This document shows, in pieces, positions 1-13,042 of a DNA stretch of 64,000 bases. This DNA comes from Enterobacter hormaechei subsp. hoffmannii. GTDB taxonomy: Bacteria > Pseudomonadota > Gammaproteobacteria > Enterobacterales > Enterobacteriaceae. Made by a program: the position numbers and the translations under genes. The notes below the pieces were generated by a model. That model was not told the DNA's origin, searched no databases, and worked only from the letters and a program-made list of their open reading frames with translations. Where the stretch lies: positions 372,001-436,000 of the forward strand of contig NZ_CP017186.1 in assembly GCF_001729745.1 (NCBI RefSeq), written 5' to 3'. Position 1 is the stretch's first letter; the number at the start of each line of letters is the position of its first letter.

Positions 1-237
1 ATTCAATGAAAATAAAACACTGTTTTAGTTATCTGCGTCACATATTGAATGTAAACAGGAATGCCCGCTGTTAATAATTAAATTTTGTGTAAATTCGATG
101 TGAAGAAATGTGATTGTTTTTTGTTTTAAGAGGAATAATAACGGGTGTTAAGATGTGCTTGATAAAGGGGGTGAGAATGACCTTATTTATCGTGAATTGA
201 CAAAACCTGAAGCCAACTTACGAACCGGAAAAATATA

Positions 238-273
238 TGTGAAGTTGATCACATATATAAACGCTGGTAGGGT
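238..273 (+). promoter_or_regulatory. CRP site and putative P1 promoter of proP
   Basis: A perfect CRP-type palindrome (TGTGA-N6-TCACA) lies at 238-253. A possible -10 element, TAGGGT, follows at 268-273. The palindrome is centred about 34 bases before the expected start, as for the CRP-repressed P1 promoter of E. coli proP. A second, sigma-S/Fis-dependent P2 promoter is expected between 280 and 448 from E. coli knowledge, but I cannot place it with confidence. I see no gene in 1-448; the short open frame at 155-346 has no recognisable product. Confidence 0.7.
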
Positions 274-448
274 AAAAAGGTCTTTAACTGCCCAGACAGG
301 CGTCAACAGGTTCGGTTGTATTGAGGTAAAACGTCAATGTAAGTAAACCTGCTACGCTTGAATAAGGAGATTCGCATGGAGCGGATCTCTGGTTCACAGC
401 TTGCAAATGCGCTGTGAAACGGACGGGGCTGAGTCTACGAGGAAAGCT

Positions 449-1951
449 ATGCTTAGAAGGAAAAAAGTAAAACCCATCACGCTGCGCGATGTCACCATTA
501 TTGATGATGCGAAACTGCGCAAAGCGATTACGGCGGCCTCGCTCGGTAATGCGATGGAGTGGTTCGATTTTGGTGTCTACGGCTTTGTTGCCTATGCGCT
601 TGGTAAAGTGTTCTTCCCCGGTGCCGATCCCAGCTTGCAGATGATTGCCGCGCTGGGTACGTTCTCTGTTCCCTTCCTTATTCGCCCTCTCGGTGGCCTG
701 TTCTTCGGCATGCTGGGTGATAAATATGGTCGCCAGAAGATCCTGGCTATTACTATTGTCATCATGTCGATAAGTACATTCTGTATCGGCCTTATTCCGT
801 CCTATGCGACCATTGGTATATGGGCACCGATCCTGCTGTTGATCTGTAAGATGGCGCAGGGCTTCTCCGTTGGCGGCGAATATACCGGTGCATCGATTTT
901 TGTCGCTGAGTATTCTCCGGATCGAAAACGCGGCTTTATGGGCAGCTGGCTCGACTTTGGTTCGATTGCCGGGTTTGTCATGGGCGCGGGAGTTGTGGTT
1001 CTGATTTCAACCGTAGTGGGTGAAGAGAACTTCCTCGACTGGGGCTGGCGTATTCCGTTCTTCCTGGCGCTGCCGCTTGGCATCATCGGTCTTTACCTGC
1101 GTCACGCCCTGGAAGAGACGCCTGCGTTCCAGCAGCACGTTGAAAAGCTGGAACAGGGCGACCGTGAAGGGTTGCAGGATGGCCCGAAAGTGTCGTTCAA
1201 GGAGATTGCGACCAAACACTGGCGCAGCCTGCTGACCTGTATCGGTCTGGTGATTTCCACCAACGTGACCTATTACATGCTGCTGACCTACATGCCGAGC
1301 TATCTGTCGCATAACCTGCACTACTCGGAAGACCACGGTGTGCTGATTATTATCGCCATCATGGTAGGCATGCTGTTCGTGCAGCCGATTATGGGCCTGC
1401 TGAGCGATCGCTTTGGCCGTAAGCCATTCATTATTCTCGGTAGCGTCGCGCTGTTCGCGCTGGCAATCCCGGCCTTTATTCTGATTAACAGCAATGTGCT
1501 GGGGCTGATTTTCGCCGGTCTGCTGATGCTGGCGGTGATCCTCAACTGCTTTATCGGGGTGATGGCTTCTACGCTACCGGCAATGTTCCCGACGCATATT
1601 CGCTACAGTGCGCTGGCGGCAGCCTTTAATATCTCCGTTCTGATTGCGGGCCTGACGCCGACGCTTGCTGCTTCACTGGTGGAGAGCACGCAGAACCTGA
1701 TGATGCCTGCTTACTATCTGATGGTTATTGCGGTGATTGGCCTGATTACCGGTATTACTATGAAGGAGACGGCGAACCGTCCACTGAAAGGGGCAACGCC
1801 TGCGGCGTCCGATATTCAGGAAGCGAAGGAGATCCTGCGCGAGCACTACGATAACGTAGAGCAGAAGATTGAAGATATTGACGCAGAGATTGAAGAGCTT
1901 CAGAAAAAACGTTCTCGCCTGGTTGACCAGCATCCGCGAATTAACGAGTGA
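449..1951 (+). CDS. proP: Proline/glycine betaine:H+ symporter ProP
   Basis: ProP is an osmosensing inner-membrane major-facilitator transporter that takes up proline, glycine betaine and related osmolytes with protons when external osmolality rises. The 500-residue protein matches E. coli ProP almost throughout and has the same length. The MHS-type N-terminus (GNAMEWFDFGVYG), a GDKYGR loop and a charged C-terminal tail rich in heptad-like E/I/L/K residues (about 455-500, the antiparallel coiled coil of the family) are visible. The frame is open upstream, but the ATG at 449 gives the E. coli start (MLRRKKVK). A CRP site lies upstream and a terminator directly follows. Confidence 0.97.
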   Translation: MLRRKKVKPITLRDVTIIDDAKLRKAITAASLGNAMEWFDFGVYGFVAYALGKVFFPGADPSLQMIAALGTFSVPFLIRPLGGLFFGMLGDKYGRQKILAITIVIMSISTFCIGLIPSYATIGIWAPILLLICKMAQGFSVGGEYTGASIFVAEYSPDRKRGFMGSWLDFGSIAGFVMGAGVVVLISTVVGEENFLDWGWRIPFFLALPLGIIGLYLRHALEETPAFQQHVEKLEQGDREGLQDGPKVSFKEIATKHWRSLLTCIGLVISTNVTYYMLLTYMPSYLSHNLHYSEDHGVLIIIAIMVGMLFVQPIMGLLSDRFGRKPFIILGSVALFALAIPAFILINSNVLGLIFAGLLMLAVILNCFIGVMASTLPAMFPTHIRYSALAAAFNISVLIAGLTPTLAASLVESTQNLMMPAYYLMVIAVIGLITGITMKETANRPLKGATPAASDIQEAKEILREHYDNVEQKIEDIDAEIEELQKKRSRLVDQHPRINE

Positions 1952-1954
1952 TAA

Positions 1955-1977
1955 AAAACCCGCCGCTGGCGGGTTTT
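1955..1977. terminator. Bidirectional terminator between proP and the NicO permease gene
   Basis: The perfect stem AAAACCCGCC / GGCGGGTTTT with a three-base loop sits between the convergent stops of proP (1951) and the minus-strand gene ending at 1984. Flanking A and T runs allow it to act in both directions. Confidence 0.85.
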
Positions 1978-1983
1978 CTTTTA

Positions 1984-2937
1984 TTAGCATCCTGCGGCGA
2001 TATAGTCGCCGCTGACGCTGACGGGGATCACCGTCAGGAAGAGGATAGTTGCGAACAGTATCAGAACAACTCCTCCGGCTATTTTGACCATCGGCATTAC
2101 CCAGTTCAGGGAAGTGCCGCCACTAAACCAGGCTACTGTGCGTTCACGCGCGTAACGTACTGCCAGCGACAGCCCCATAATCGACAGCGCCGTGCCCAGC
2201 GACATTGTCATCACAGCAGCAATCCCCCAGCTAATAATGCCGAGCGCATTCGAGAACATCAGGATCATAATTGCCCCGCTGCACGGGCGTGCGCCAATGG
2301 CCAGCACCACGCCCAGACGGGTTTTCCAGTCGCTTTTAGCCAGATCCACCCCTACGCCGTGATGGCCGCAGCCACAATGTTCATTATGCTGGTGAAGCGG
2401 CTTGATGGCGCTAATCGCCATTTTGCGCGGACGCAGGCTGCTGAGCGCCTGATAAATGATAAACGCACCGAAGGCGGCAATCAGTAAGGCGCTGATTTTC
2501 TCGACGTACCAACGGCTGGTGCTGATATCTCCTGACGCGAGGTTCAATCCAACCGCCAGGATAAAGACAAAGGCGATCGCGCTGACGCCCTGCATCAGGC
2601 TACCGATAAACGGTACGACGCGCGCCGCGAGCTGGCTCTCTTTATTGGTGCTGAGATACGTGGCGACGATAAATTTGCCGTGTCCTGGTCCAACGGCATG
2701 GAGTACACCATAAAGAAACGCACCGGTTAACAACCACAGCCCACCGCTGTACTGATGATTATTAAGTTGCAGCAAATACATTACCAGATAACGGTGCAGG
2801 GTGATCTGAGCGGCGAGGCACCACTGAATAAAAGCATTCCAGTGCGTATGCAGTGCGAAACCTGCCATAAGTAACACCAGCACGGCGAGCCCGGCGGTTG
2901 GGATACGCCAGTCACGTTGAAGTCGTTGTGTCGTCAT
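1984..2937 (-). CDS. NicO-family nickel/cobalt (or zinc) permease, ZevB/RcnA-like
   Basis: This is a 317-residue polytopic membrane protein of the NicO/RcnA superfamily, whose members move Ni2+, Co2+ or Zn2+ across the inner membrane. The motif HAVGPGHGK (residues 80-88) is the metal-binding signature of the family, and GARPCSG (215-221) matches the second conserved helix. Between them lies a soluble loop rich in His and Cys (HQHNEHCGCGHH, 182-193), a likely metal-binding segment. Hydrophobic stretches suggest about six or seven transmembrane helices. In several genomes such permeases are paired with a periplasmic DUF1007 (ZevA-like) protein, but none is adjacent here, since an rRNA promoter lies upstream. 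Direction and metal cannot be read from sequence alone. Confidence 0.8.
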   Translation of the reverse strand: MTTQRLQRDWRIPTAGLAVLVLLMAGFALHTHWNAFIQWCLAAQITLHRYLVMYLLQLNNHQYSGGLWLLTGAFLYGVLHAVGPGHGKFIVATYLSTNKESQLAARVVPFIGSLMQGVSAIAFVFILAVGLNLASGDISTSRWYVEKISALLIAAFGAFIIYQALSSLRPRKMAISAIKPLHQHNEHCGCGHHGVGVDLAKSDWKTRLGVVLAIGARPCSGAIMILMFSNALGIISWGIAAVMTMSLGTALSIMGLSLAVRYARERTVAWFSGGTSLNWVMPMVKIAGGVVLILFATILFLTVIPVSVSGDYIAAGC

Positions 2938-3100
2938 CAGGTTGGTCTGCGAGAGGAATATTTGCCGCTAGTATAGTGTTCAATTAGCGGGATCGCACCG
3001 GGATCGTCAATGGATTGTGGATAACTCTGTGCGTAAAAGGGTATAAGGCGGGGTTTTGCTGGGGAATACAGCAGTCAGTCATTTTTTTGCAACTTTTCTG

Positions 3101-3137
3101 TTGCGGTCGCTCGGGAACTCCCTATAATGCGCCTCCA
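3101..3137 (+). promoter_or_regulatory. rRNA operon promoter P1
   Basis: The -35 TTGCGG (3101-3106) and -10 TATAAT (3123-3128) are separated by 16 bp. A GCGCCTCC discriminator and a probable start at A3137 follow. This is the layout of E. coli rrn P1 promoters, including the GC-rich discriminator linked to ppGpp/DksA control. The T-rich stretch at 3081-3100 is in the position of an UP element. The 2938-3100 gap otherwise holds no gene. Confidence 0.9.
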
Positions 3138-3209
3138 TCGACACGGCGGATGTGAATCACTTCACAGACTACCCGGTCGGTTGAAGAGAAAAAATCCTGA
3201 AATAACGGG

Positions 3210-3237
3210 TTGACTCTGAAAGAGGAAAGCGTAATAT
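3210..3237 (+). promoter_or_regulatory. rRNA operon promoter P2
   Basis: TTGACT (3210-3215) and TAATAT (3232-3237) with a 16 bp spacer lie about 100 bp downstream of P1, as in E. coli rrn operons. Confidence 0.8.
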
Positions 3238-3275
3238 ACGCCACCTCGCGACAGAGCGCTGAAGCGCGTCGCAAC

Positions 3276-3287
3276 TGCTCTTTAACA
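3276..3287 (+). promoter_or_regulatory. Leader boxA antitermination site
   Basis: TGCTCTTTAACA matches the rrn leader boxA, which is bound by NusB-NusE during rRNA antitermination. A second boxA-like TGCTCTTTAA occurs at 5198-5207 in the 16S-23S spacer, the usual second copy. Confidence 0.85.
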
Positions 3288-3422
3288 ATTTATCAGACAA
3301 TCTGTGTGGGCACTCAAAGTGACATGGATTCTTAATGTCCTCGGACACTAAATGAATACCAAGTCTCAACGAGTGAACACGTAATTCATTACGAAGTTTA
3401 ATTCATTGAGCATCAAACTTTT

Positions 3423-4964
<1,542 letters not shown>

Positions 4965-5048
4965 CCTTAAAGAACCTGCCTTTGCAGTGCTCACACAGAT
5001 TGTCTGATGAAAAGTAAATAGCAAGGCGTCTTGCGATTGAGACTGTAC

Positions 5049-5124
5049 GTCCCCTTCGTCTAGAGGCCCAGGACACCGCCCTTTCACGGCGGTAACAGGG
5101 GTTCGAATCCCCTAGGGGACGCCA
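5049..5124 (+). tRNA. tRNA-Glu (UUC anticodon) in the rRNA spacer
   Basis: This 76-nt cloverleaf has anticodon TTC, the GTTCGAATC T arm and an encoded CCA end, and is identical in form to E. coli gltT-type tRNA-Glu. It lies between 16S and 23S, so the operon is of the single-tRNA (Glu) spacer type rather than the Ile/Ala type. Confidence 0.98.
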
Positions 5125-5306
5125 CTTGCTGGTTCGTGAGTGAAAGTCACCTGCCGTCATATCTCAAAACTGACTTGCGAGTCATGTTTGAGATATTTGC
5201 TCTTTAAAAATCTGGATCAAGCTGAAAATTGAAACGACACACAGCTCATGTGTGTTCGAGTCTCTCAAATTTTCGCAATCAGAAGTGAAACATCTTCGGG
5301 TTGTGA

Positions 5307-8211
<2,905 letters not shown>

Positions 8212-8278
8212 ACAACGCCGAAGCTGTTTCGGCGAAGAGACAGACACGATTTTCAGCCTGATACAGATTAACAGAATT

Positions 8279-8398
8279 TGCCTGGCGGCTTTAGCGCGGT
8301 GGTCCCACCTGACCCCATGCCGAACTCAGAAGTGAAACGCCGTAGCGCCGATGGTAGTGTGGGGTCTCCCCATGTGAGAGTAGGGAACTGCCAGGCAT
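8279..8398 (+). rRNA. 5S ribosomal RNA
   Basis: This is a 120-nt gene running from TGCCTGGCGGC to CTGCCAGGCAT, whose complementary ends form helix I. It is the single 5S of the operon and is followed at once by the operon terminator. Confidence 0.98.
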
Positions 8399-8411
8399 CA
8401 ATCAGAAAGAA

Positions 8412-8439
8412 CCCCGTACCGGAAGGTGCGGGGTTTTTT
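8412..8439 (+). terminator. Terminator of the rRNA operon
   Basis: A nine-pair stem, CCCCGTACC / GGTGCGGGG with a GGAA loop (one G-T pair), is followed by six T residues. Confidence 0.9.
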
Positions 8440-8459
8440 GCTTTGTGCACGGAAAAACA

Positions 8460-8530
8460 TGCCGGATGGCGGCTTCGCCTTATCTGGCCTGCGGGTTTTG
8501 TAGGCCCGGTAAGCGCAGCGCCCCCGGGCA
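8460..8530. repeat. BIME: paired REP-type palindromes
   Basis: Two inverted REP-like units lie here: GCCGGATGGCGGCTTCGCC at 8461-8479 and GGCCCGGTAAGCGCAGCGC at 8503-8521. They are of the same family as the copies near 25977, 32830, 54491 and 58361. Such elements are extragenic and may bind gyrase or IHF, or stabilise RNA ends. Confidence 0.8.
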
Positions 8531-8606
8531 ATGCTGGCTGCGCGACCTCATCGGGAAGAGATACAGGAATAAATTTAAGGTAAGGTTTTGATAAGCGCAG
8601 AAAAGC

Positions 8607-8630
8607 AAAAACCCAGCCATAGGCTGGGTT
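8607..8630 (-). terminator. Terminator of tRNA-Phe
   Basis: On the minus strand the stem AACCCAGCC / GGCTGGGTT with an ATA-type loop runs into a T tract (A tract at 8607-8611). It lies 11 bp beyond the tRNA 3' end. Confidence 0.85.
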
Positions 8631-8640
8631 CTTTAAATAG

Positions 8641-8716
8641 TGGTGCCCGGACTCGGAATCGAACCAAGGACACGGGGATTTTCAATCCCCTGCTCTACCG
8701 ACTGAGCTATCCGGGC
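8641..8716 (-). tRNA. pheU: tRNA-Phe (GAA anticodon)
   Basis: This 76-nt tRNA reads GCCCGGATAGCTCAGTCGGT at its 5' end, with a GAA anticodon, TTCGATT T loop and encoded CCA. It matches E. coli pheU/pheV. Its place upstream of yjdC-dsbD is that of pheU, a tRNA gene often used by integrative elements. The neighbouring 8.9-10.4 kb segment is absent from E. coli, but I found no integrase or duplicated tRNA end. Confidence 0.97.
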
Positions 8717-8726
8717 AACGGAGCGC

Positions 8727-8755
8727 ATTAAACCGCAATCGCGCGCGATCGTCAA
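8727..8755 (-). promoter_or_regulatory. Promoter of tRNA-Phe
   Basis: On the minus strand TTGACG (8750-8755) and TTTAAT (8727-8732) are 17 bp apart. They are followed by a GC-rich GCGCTCCG discriminator typical of stringently controlled stable-RNA promoters. Confidence 0.8.
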
Positions 8756-8885
8756 CATTATTTCGGGAAAAGCTGTTCAACTGCTTAAGTTTGCGGCAAT
8801 CTGTCCGTTTGTGCGCTGAAAATGCACAAATCTTCCAGACAGTTCAGGCAAGATGTGACAATGCTGACGGTAAGAGGAGGGCAGT

Positions 8886-9731
8886 ATGGCAAACGACTGG
8901 CTTGAGCTGCGTCAGCATGCAGAAACAGGTATTGAGACAATTAAGGCGCATTTCGAAGGACACGCCTTTGATCCCCACTGGCATGATAGCTATCTGGTCG
9001 GAATAACCCTTTCCGGTACGCAGCAGTTCCACTGTCGCCGTGAACGCCACCGTAGCCAGCCGGGCGATGCTTTTTTACTTGAGCCTGGTGAAATTCATGA
9101 CGGTGATGCACCGGTAGAGGGTGGCTTTACTTATCTGACCTTTTATCTGGATGAACACTGGCTCACCCGTACGCTTCAAGGGCTGTATGACTCTACTCCC
9201 GGGAGTTACACCCTCCACTTTGCCCAAACGCTGACGCGAGAGCCTCAGCTGGTGCGCGCTATCGGTGATACATTTGCCTCGCTGCATAACGATGAGATGA
9301 AGATCGTACAACAGAGCACAATGGATAACCTGCTCACTAAGATTACAGCCCACTGCCACTGGCGGAAGAAACTCCCGTCGCAGTTACAAAGCTCCGCTGT
9401 GGCGCATCGTGCCCGCGACTATCTCTATGCGCATATCGGCGAGAACGTGGGGCTGTCAGACCTTGCGCGGGAGACGGGGACGGATCGCTTTGCGCTCACC
9501 CGCTGCTTTAAGCGCGAATTTCACCTTGCGCCGCACGCCTGGCTTATCCAGCTGCGCCTGGCAAAGGCCCGACAGATGCTGGCGTATGGGGAACTGCCTG
9601 TTGATGTGGCGACGGCAGTAGGTTTTGCCGATCAAAGCCATCTTGGTCGCTGGTTCCAGCGGGCGTACCGTATTTCTCCGGCACACTACCGTCGGTTGTG
9701 CACAAACCTTCCAGACGTTTCCAGAAAATAA
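8886..9731 (+). CDS. AraC-family transcriptional regulator
   Basis: The 281-residue protein has an N-terminal cupin-like sensor (about 10-150, with paired His in HWHDSY and a GDAFLLEPGEIH strand). A C-terminal double helix-turn-helix spans about 180-275 (IGENVGLSDLARETGTDRFALTR, then the second helix at VATAVGFADQSHLGRWF). A GGAGG precedes the ATG by six bases. It lies 35 bp upstream of a LysE-type exporter gene on the same strand, so it probably controls that gene in response to an amino acid or related compound. This is a local inference. The effector is unknown, and no E. coli K-12 gene occupies this place. Confidence 0.85.
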   Translation: MANDWLELRQHAETGIETIKAHFEGHAFDPHWHDSYLVGITLSGTQQFHCRRERHRSQPGDAFLLEPGEIHDGDAPVEGGFTYLTFYLDEHWLTRTLQGLYDSTPGSYTLHFAQTLTREPQLVRAIGDTFASLHNDEMKIVQQSTMDNLLTKITAHCHWRKKLPSQLQSSAVAHRARDYLYAHIGENVGLSDLARETGTDRFALTRCFKREFHLAPHAWLIQLRLAKARQMLAYGELPVDVATAVGFADQSHLGRWFQRAYRISPAHYRRLCTNLPDVSRK

Positions 9732-9766
9732 CGGCACATTCATGGCTCTACTAAAAGGAGCCACCT

Positions 9767-10357
9767 GTGAATTTAATACCCTTCCTGCTGTTTGCATTTG
9801 TCGCCTCGATTACGCCGGGGCCAACCAATATTTTGGTACTGGCTAACAGTCAGCACTTTGGCGTAAAAAATACGATTCCTGCGATCCTGGGCGGGTGTAT
9901 TGCCGCCAGCGCTATTGTTCTGGTTTCAGGCGCTGGGGCAGGAGAAGTGTTACGCCAGTATCCGCTGATACGTCAGGTGATGAGCTGGGCGGGCGTGCTG
10001 TGGCTTTCCTGGATGAGCTGGCAGCTGTTTAGCGCCCCGGCCGCGAATCTCTCCTCCAGGCGTCATGTTCGATTTACCGCGCGGGCGGCGGCGTTATTAC
10101 AGGTTGTAAACCCAAAAACCTGGATGATGGCGCTGGCCGTCGTCAGCCTGTTTGCTCCGGCAAGCGACCATGCATTACGGGATATTTCGCTGATGGCGCT
10201 ATGGTTTCTGGCGATCTCAGTGGTCTGTTTGTTGTGCTGGGCGTGGCTGGGGAAGGCGGTGAACCGGATTTTCCGCACCACCGTGGCGATGGTGCGATTT
10301 CAACGTGCAATGGCGCTGTGTTTGTTTATTTCCGCCTGGACGGGAATGCTGGCTTAG
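9767..10357 (+). CDS. LysE/RhtB-family amino-acid exporter
   Basis: The 196-residue inner-membrane protein has the family's N-terminal motif TPGPTN (about residues 16-21), the conserved NPKTW segment and about six hydrophobic helices. LysE/RhtB proteins export amino acids or their derivatives by proton antiport. The start is GTG at 9767 with AAAGGAG six bases upstream. The gene follows the AraC-type regulator closely and is likely co-regulated. Its stop overlaps that of the convergent yjdC by four bases (TTAG). The substrate cannot be assigned. Confidence 0.85.
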   Translation: MNLIPFLLFAFVASITPGPTNILVLANSQHFGVKNTIPAILGGCIAASAIVLVSGAGAGEVLRQYPLIRQVMSWAGVLWLSWMSWQLFSAPAANLSSRRHVRFTARAAALLQVVNPKTWMMALAVVSLFAPASDHALRDISLMALWFLAISVVCLLCWAWLGKAVNRIFRTTVAMVRFQRAMALCLFISAWTGMLA

Positions 10358-10929
10358 GTCAGTGCACCACCCATACGACACTGCGCAAACCGCAAAATAT
10401 CTTCCGCCAGACGGTGCGCCGTATCCACATCCGCCTGGCTACGGTTCACCAGCATGCGGCTCAGGCAACCTTCCAGCACCAGCTCCATCTGCTTCGCGAC
10501 CATTGCCGGATCATCCACTTCAAGTGTGGTCAGCAGCTCGTGTGTGAACTCGTGCGCGGCTCGTTTTTGCTGATCTGCCAGCTGATGGATGGGGTGTCCG
10601 GGATCGGGGAAGTAGGTGCAGGCGGCGATAAACAGACAGCCTGGGTAACGGTTGTTGGTGACACACTCCGTCAGTGCGGTATAGCGTGCCAGCAGCTTTT
10701 GCTCGGTGGTCAGCTCTTCATTCAGCATCAGTTGCCTGCGCCAGATATCCACCTGCTGGCTGAGATAGCGCAGGGCATCATACAGCAGCGCCTCTTTATC
10801 CGGCCAGAAGCGCTTAAGTTCATCCAGAGGGTAATCGATACGGTCGGCTACCATCTCAAGCGTGGTGCTGGCGATCCCTTGAATCTCAAGTAATTGCAGG
10901 GCTTGTCCCAGTACGTCTTCGCGTTGCAC
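10354..10929 (-). CDS. yjdC: TetR-family regulator YjdC
   Basis: The 191-residue TetR-type repressor is highly similar to E. coli YjdC over its whole length. An N-terminal helix-turn-helix (residues 1-50) carries [20 protein letters not shown], and an all-helical ligand domain follows. The frame is open upstream to 10953. I chose the GTG at 10929 because it gives the E. coli N-terminus (QREDVLG) and has GGAGGAG seven bases before it. It lies 49 bp downstream of dsbD on the same strand, the E. coli arrangement. Confidence 0.9.
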   Translation of the reverse strand: MQREDVLGQALQLLEIQGIASTTLEMVADRIDYPLDELKRFWPDKEALLYDALRYLSQQVDIWRRQLMLNEELTTEQKLLARYTALTECVTNNRYPGCLFIAACTYFPDPGHPIHQLADQQKRAAHEFTHELLTTLEVDDPAMVAKQMELVLEGCLSRMLVNRSQADVDTAHRLAEDILRFAQCRMGGALT

Positions 10930-10978
10930 GGTTATCTCCTCCGCTATTCCCAACGGTTTGTCCCGTCTAAAGTGTTGT

Positions 10979-12682
10979 TTACGGTTGGCGATTGCGCAAA
11001 TGCGCGTTGAATGCCGTCGCGTCCATAAACCCGGTTACACGCTGCGTCAGCTGTTCTTCCCCCTGTTCATTGAAGAACAGGATGGTAGGCAGCCCGAGAA
11101 CGTTAAGTTGCTTCAGCAGAGCCTTATCCTGCGCGCTGTTGGCGGTAACGTTCGCCTGGAGCAGAACGGTATCGCTCAGCGCATGTTGTACCTGCGGATC
11201 GCTGAAGGTGTATTTTTCAAACTCTTTGCAGGCCACGCACCAGTCGGCATAGAGATCGAGCATGACCGGTTTGCCTTTCGCCTGCACCAGGGCGCGGTTA
11301 AGGTCATCCACGTTTTTAATCTGTATAAAATTCAGATGAGCCTGCGTCTGATCTGTCGGGGTGCCAAACGCCCAGTCCTGTAACGGACGGACGCTCACTA
11401 GCGCGGCCGCCAGCAGAAGGATCTGTAGCAGGCGCATCCACGGTTTCTTCGCACCCAGACTCACGATAAATGCCCAGCTGAAGAAGGCCACGCCGAGCAT
11501 AGCCCACAGACGCGTACCCCACACATCACCGATGATGCGTTCCAGCAGGAAGACCGGTAGCGCCAGAATGACAAAACCAAACGCGGTTTTCACTGTCTCC
11601 ATCCACGGGCCGCTCTTCGGCAGCAGACGATTGCCAAATACCGTCACAAGGATCAGCGGCAGACCCATGCCGAGCGCGTAAAGGTACAGCGTGCCGCCGC
11701 CGAGCCAAAGGTTGCCGCTCTGGGCAATGTATAACAGGATGGCGCTCAGCGGCGCGGTGGTGCAAGGGGAGCAAATCAGCCCGGCGATGGCACCCATGGC
11801 GAACACGCCGCCCGCAGAGCCCCCCTGCTGACGGTTGCTCATTAGCGTCAGACGGGTTTGCAGGGAAGAGGGCAGTTGCAGAGTGAACAGGCCAAACATC
11901 GACAGCGCCAGCAGAATAAACACTGCTGACAGTCCGATAAGCACATAGGGGTGCTGAAGGGCGGCCTGGAACTGCAACCCGGCAGCGGCGACCACGAGGC
12001 CGAGCGCCGTATAGGTTAACGCCATGCCCTGCACATAGATAAAGGCCAGCAACAGCGCGCGGGCGGTGGAAAGGCGTTGCTTACCACCCAGCACGATGCC
12101 AGAGATAAGCGGGTACATAGGCAGTACGCAGGGCGTAAAGGCGATGCCGATACCAATCAATAACGCCCAAAGCGCTGAGAACGGAAGGTCTGAAGCGGCT
12201 TCGCCTTCACCCCTCACACTGGCCATTTCCCCTGAGGGGAGAGGGGAGGCCGCCGCTTTCACTTCGCTAAGCGGAACGACCTTTGTTTCAGGGGGATAGC
12301 AGAAGCCCGCATCGGCGCAGCCCTGATACGTCACCGTCAGGGTAGCGCCTTTATCCGCCTGATTCACCGTGACGGGCACGCTTAAGCGCTGGCGATAAAT
12401 TTCACTTTTACCGTAGAACTCGTCCTCGTGCCATTCGCCAGCGGGCATCTGCAATGCGCCGACGTCAGCCTTTGCCGGCGTGATGCTGACCTGCTTGCGA
12501 TAGAGGTAATAACCCTCTTTCACCTGCCAGGTGAGGCTGAGATCGTGCTGGTTTTGCTGAAAGTCGAAAACGAATGCCTGGTCGGCAGGAATAAAGTTCG
12601 AACGGCCGGGCGCGTCAAACAACCCGGCAAAAACTGACGTGCTGCACAGCAGCAGGATCAGCGTAAAGAAGCGTTGAGCCAT
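10979..12682 (-). CDS. dsbD: Thiol:disulfide interchange protein DsbD
   Basis: DsbD carries electrons from cytoplasmic thioredoxin to periplasmic DsbC, DsbG and CcmG. The 567-residue precursor has a signal peptide (1-19). The periplasmic alpha domain holds the Cys pair 122/128, and a membrane domain has TPCVLP (Cys184) and a CSPC segment. The C-terminal thioredoxin fold has the active site WCVAC. Length is close to E. coli (565), but the linker before the membrane domain (about 141-166) is unlike E. coli and is encoded by a palindromic repeat at 12208-12248. The start overlaps cutA by 25 bp, so the two are co-transcribed. Confidence 0.97.
   Translation of the reverse strand: MAQRFFTLILLLCSTSVFAGLFDAPGRSNFIPADQAFVFDFQQNQHDLSLTWQVKEGYYLYRKQVSITPAKADVGALQMPAGEWHEDEFYGKSEIYRQRLSVPVTVNQADKGATLTVTYQGCADAGFCYPPETKVVPLSEVKAAASPLPSGEMASVRGEGEAASDLPFSALWALLIGIGIAFTPCVLPMYPLISGIVLGGKQRLSTARALLLAFIYVQGMALTYTALGLVVAAAGLQFQAALQHPYVLIGLSAVFILLALSMFGLFTLQLPSSLQTRLTLMSNRQQGGSAGGVFAMGAIAGLICSPCTTAPLSAILLYIAQSGNLWLGGGTLYLYALGMGLPLILVTVFGNRLLPKSGPWMETVKTAFGFVILALPVFLLERIIGDVWGTRLWAMLGVAFFSWAFIVSLGAKKPWMRLLQILLLAAALVSVRPLQDWAFGTPTDQTQAHLNFIQIKNVDDLNRALVQAKGKPVMLDLYADWCVACKEFEKYTFSDPQVQHALSDTVLLQANVTANSAQDKALLKQLNVLGLPTILFFNEQGEEQLTQRVTGFMDATAFNAHLRNRQP
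12208..12248. repeat. Palindromic repeat inside dsbD
   Basis: The segment CCCCTCACACTGGCC... ends in the inverted repeat CCCCTGAGGGG plus GAGAGGGG. It aligns with the intergenic repeat at 57560-57595 (CCCCTCACCCTTACCC... CAGGGAGAGGG) with only a few mismatches. Here it lies in frame inside dsbD and encodes roughly [14 protein letters not shown] of the interdomain linker. Confidence 0.7.
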
Positions 12683-12981
12683 GAGAGATAATCGTTATCG
12701 CCGTGGACCACTGGCAGCACCAGCAGCTCCGGGGTTTGGTAAGGATGATGAGACTTGAGGCAGTCGAGGAGCGCCTGCTGGTTGGTCAGATTGGTTTTGA
12801 GCAACATCTGGACTTCGTACTCTTGCTCCAGCTTGCCTTCCCAGTAATAAAGGGAGGTGGCGCCGGGAAGTAGCGTGACGCAGGCAGCCAGTTTTTCGGC
12901 CAGCACTTTGGCGGCGAGATCCTGGGCAGAAGCTTCATCAGGGGCGGTACACAGTACAACAACAGCATCAGGCGTGTTCAC
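12658..12981 (-). CDS. cutA: Divalent-cation tolerance protein CutA
   Basis: CutA is a small trimeric cytoplasmic protein linked to copper and other divalent-metal tolerance; its biochemical role is still unclear. The 107 residues include the conserved LVTCPDE-like strand ([12 protein letters not shown]), LAACV, YYWEGK and HPYQTPEL segments. The start is GTG at 12981, with GAGGAGG eight bases upstream. It is slightly shorter at the N-terminus than E. coli CutA. It overlaps dsbD by 25 bp. Confidence 0.95.
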   Translation of the reverse strand: MNTPDAVVVLCTAPDEASAQDLAAKVLAEKLAACVTLLPGATSLYYWEGKLEQEYEVQMLLKTNLTNQQALLDCLKSHHPYQTPELLVLPVVHGDNDYLSWLNASLR

Positions 12982-13042
12982 GAGTCGACCTCCTCATCAC
13001 GAAAGTCTTCACTATATCACGCCATGTGATTGGTCATTAATG

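Noticed and set aside
155..346. Small open frame upstream of proP
   Set aside because: It overlaps the CRP site and P1 promoter, and its product is not recognisable.
8641..10357. Genomic island inserted at pheU
   Set aside because: I found no integrase, no duplicated tRNA 3' end and no direct repeats, only two ordinary genes.
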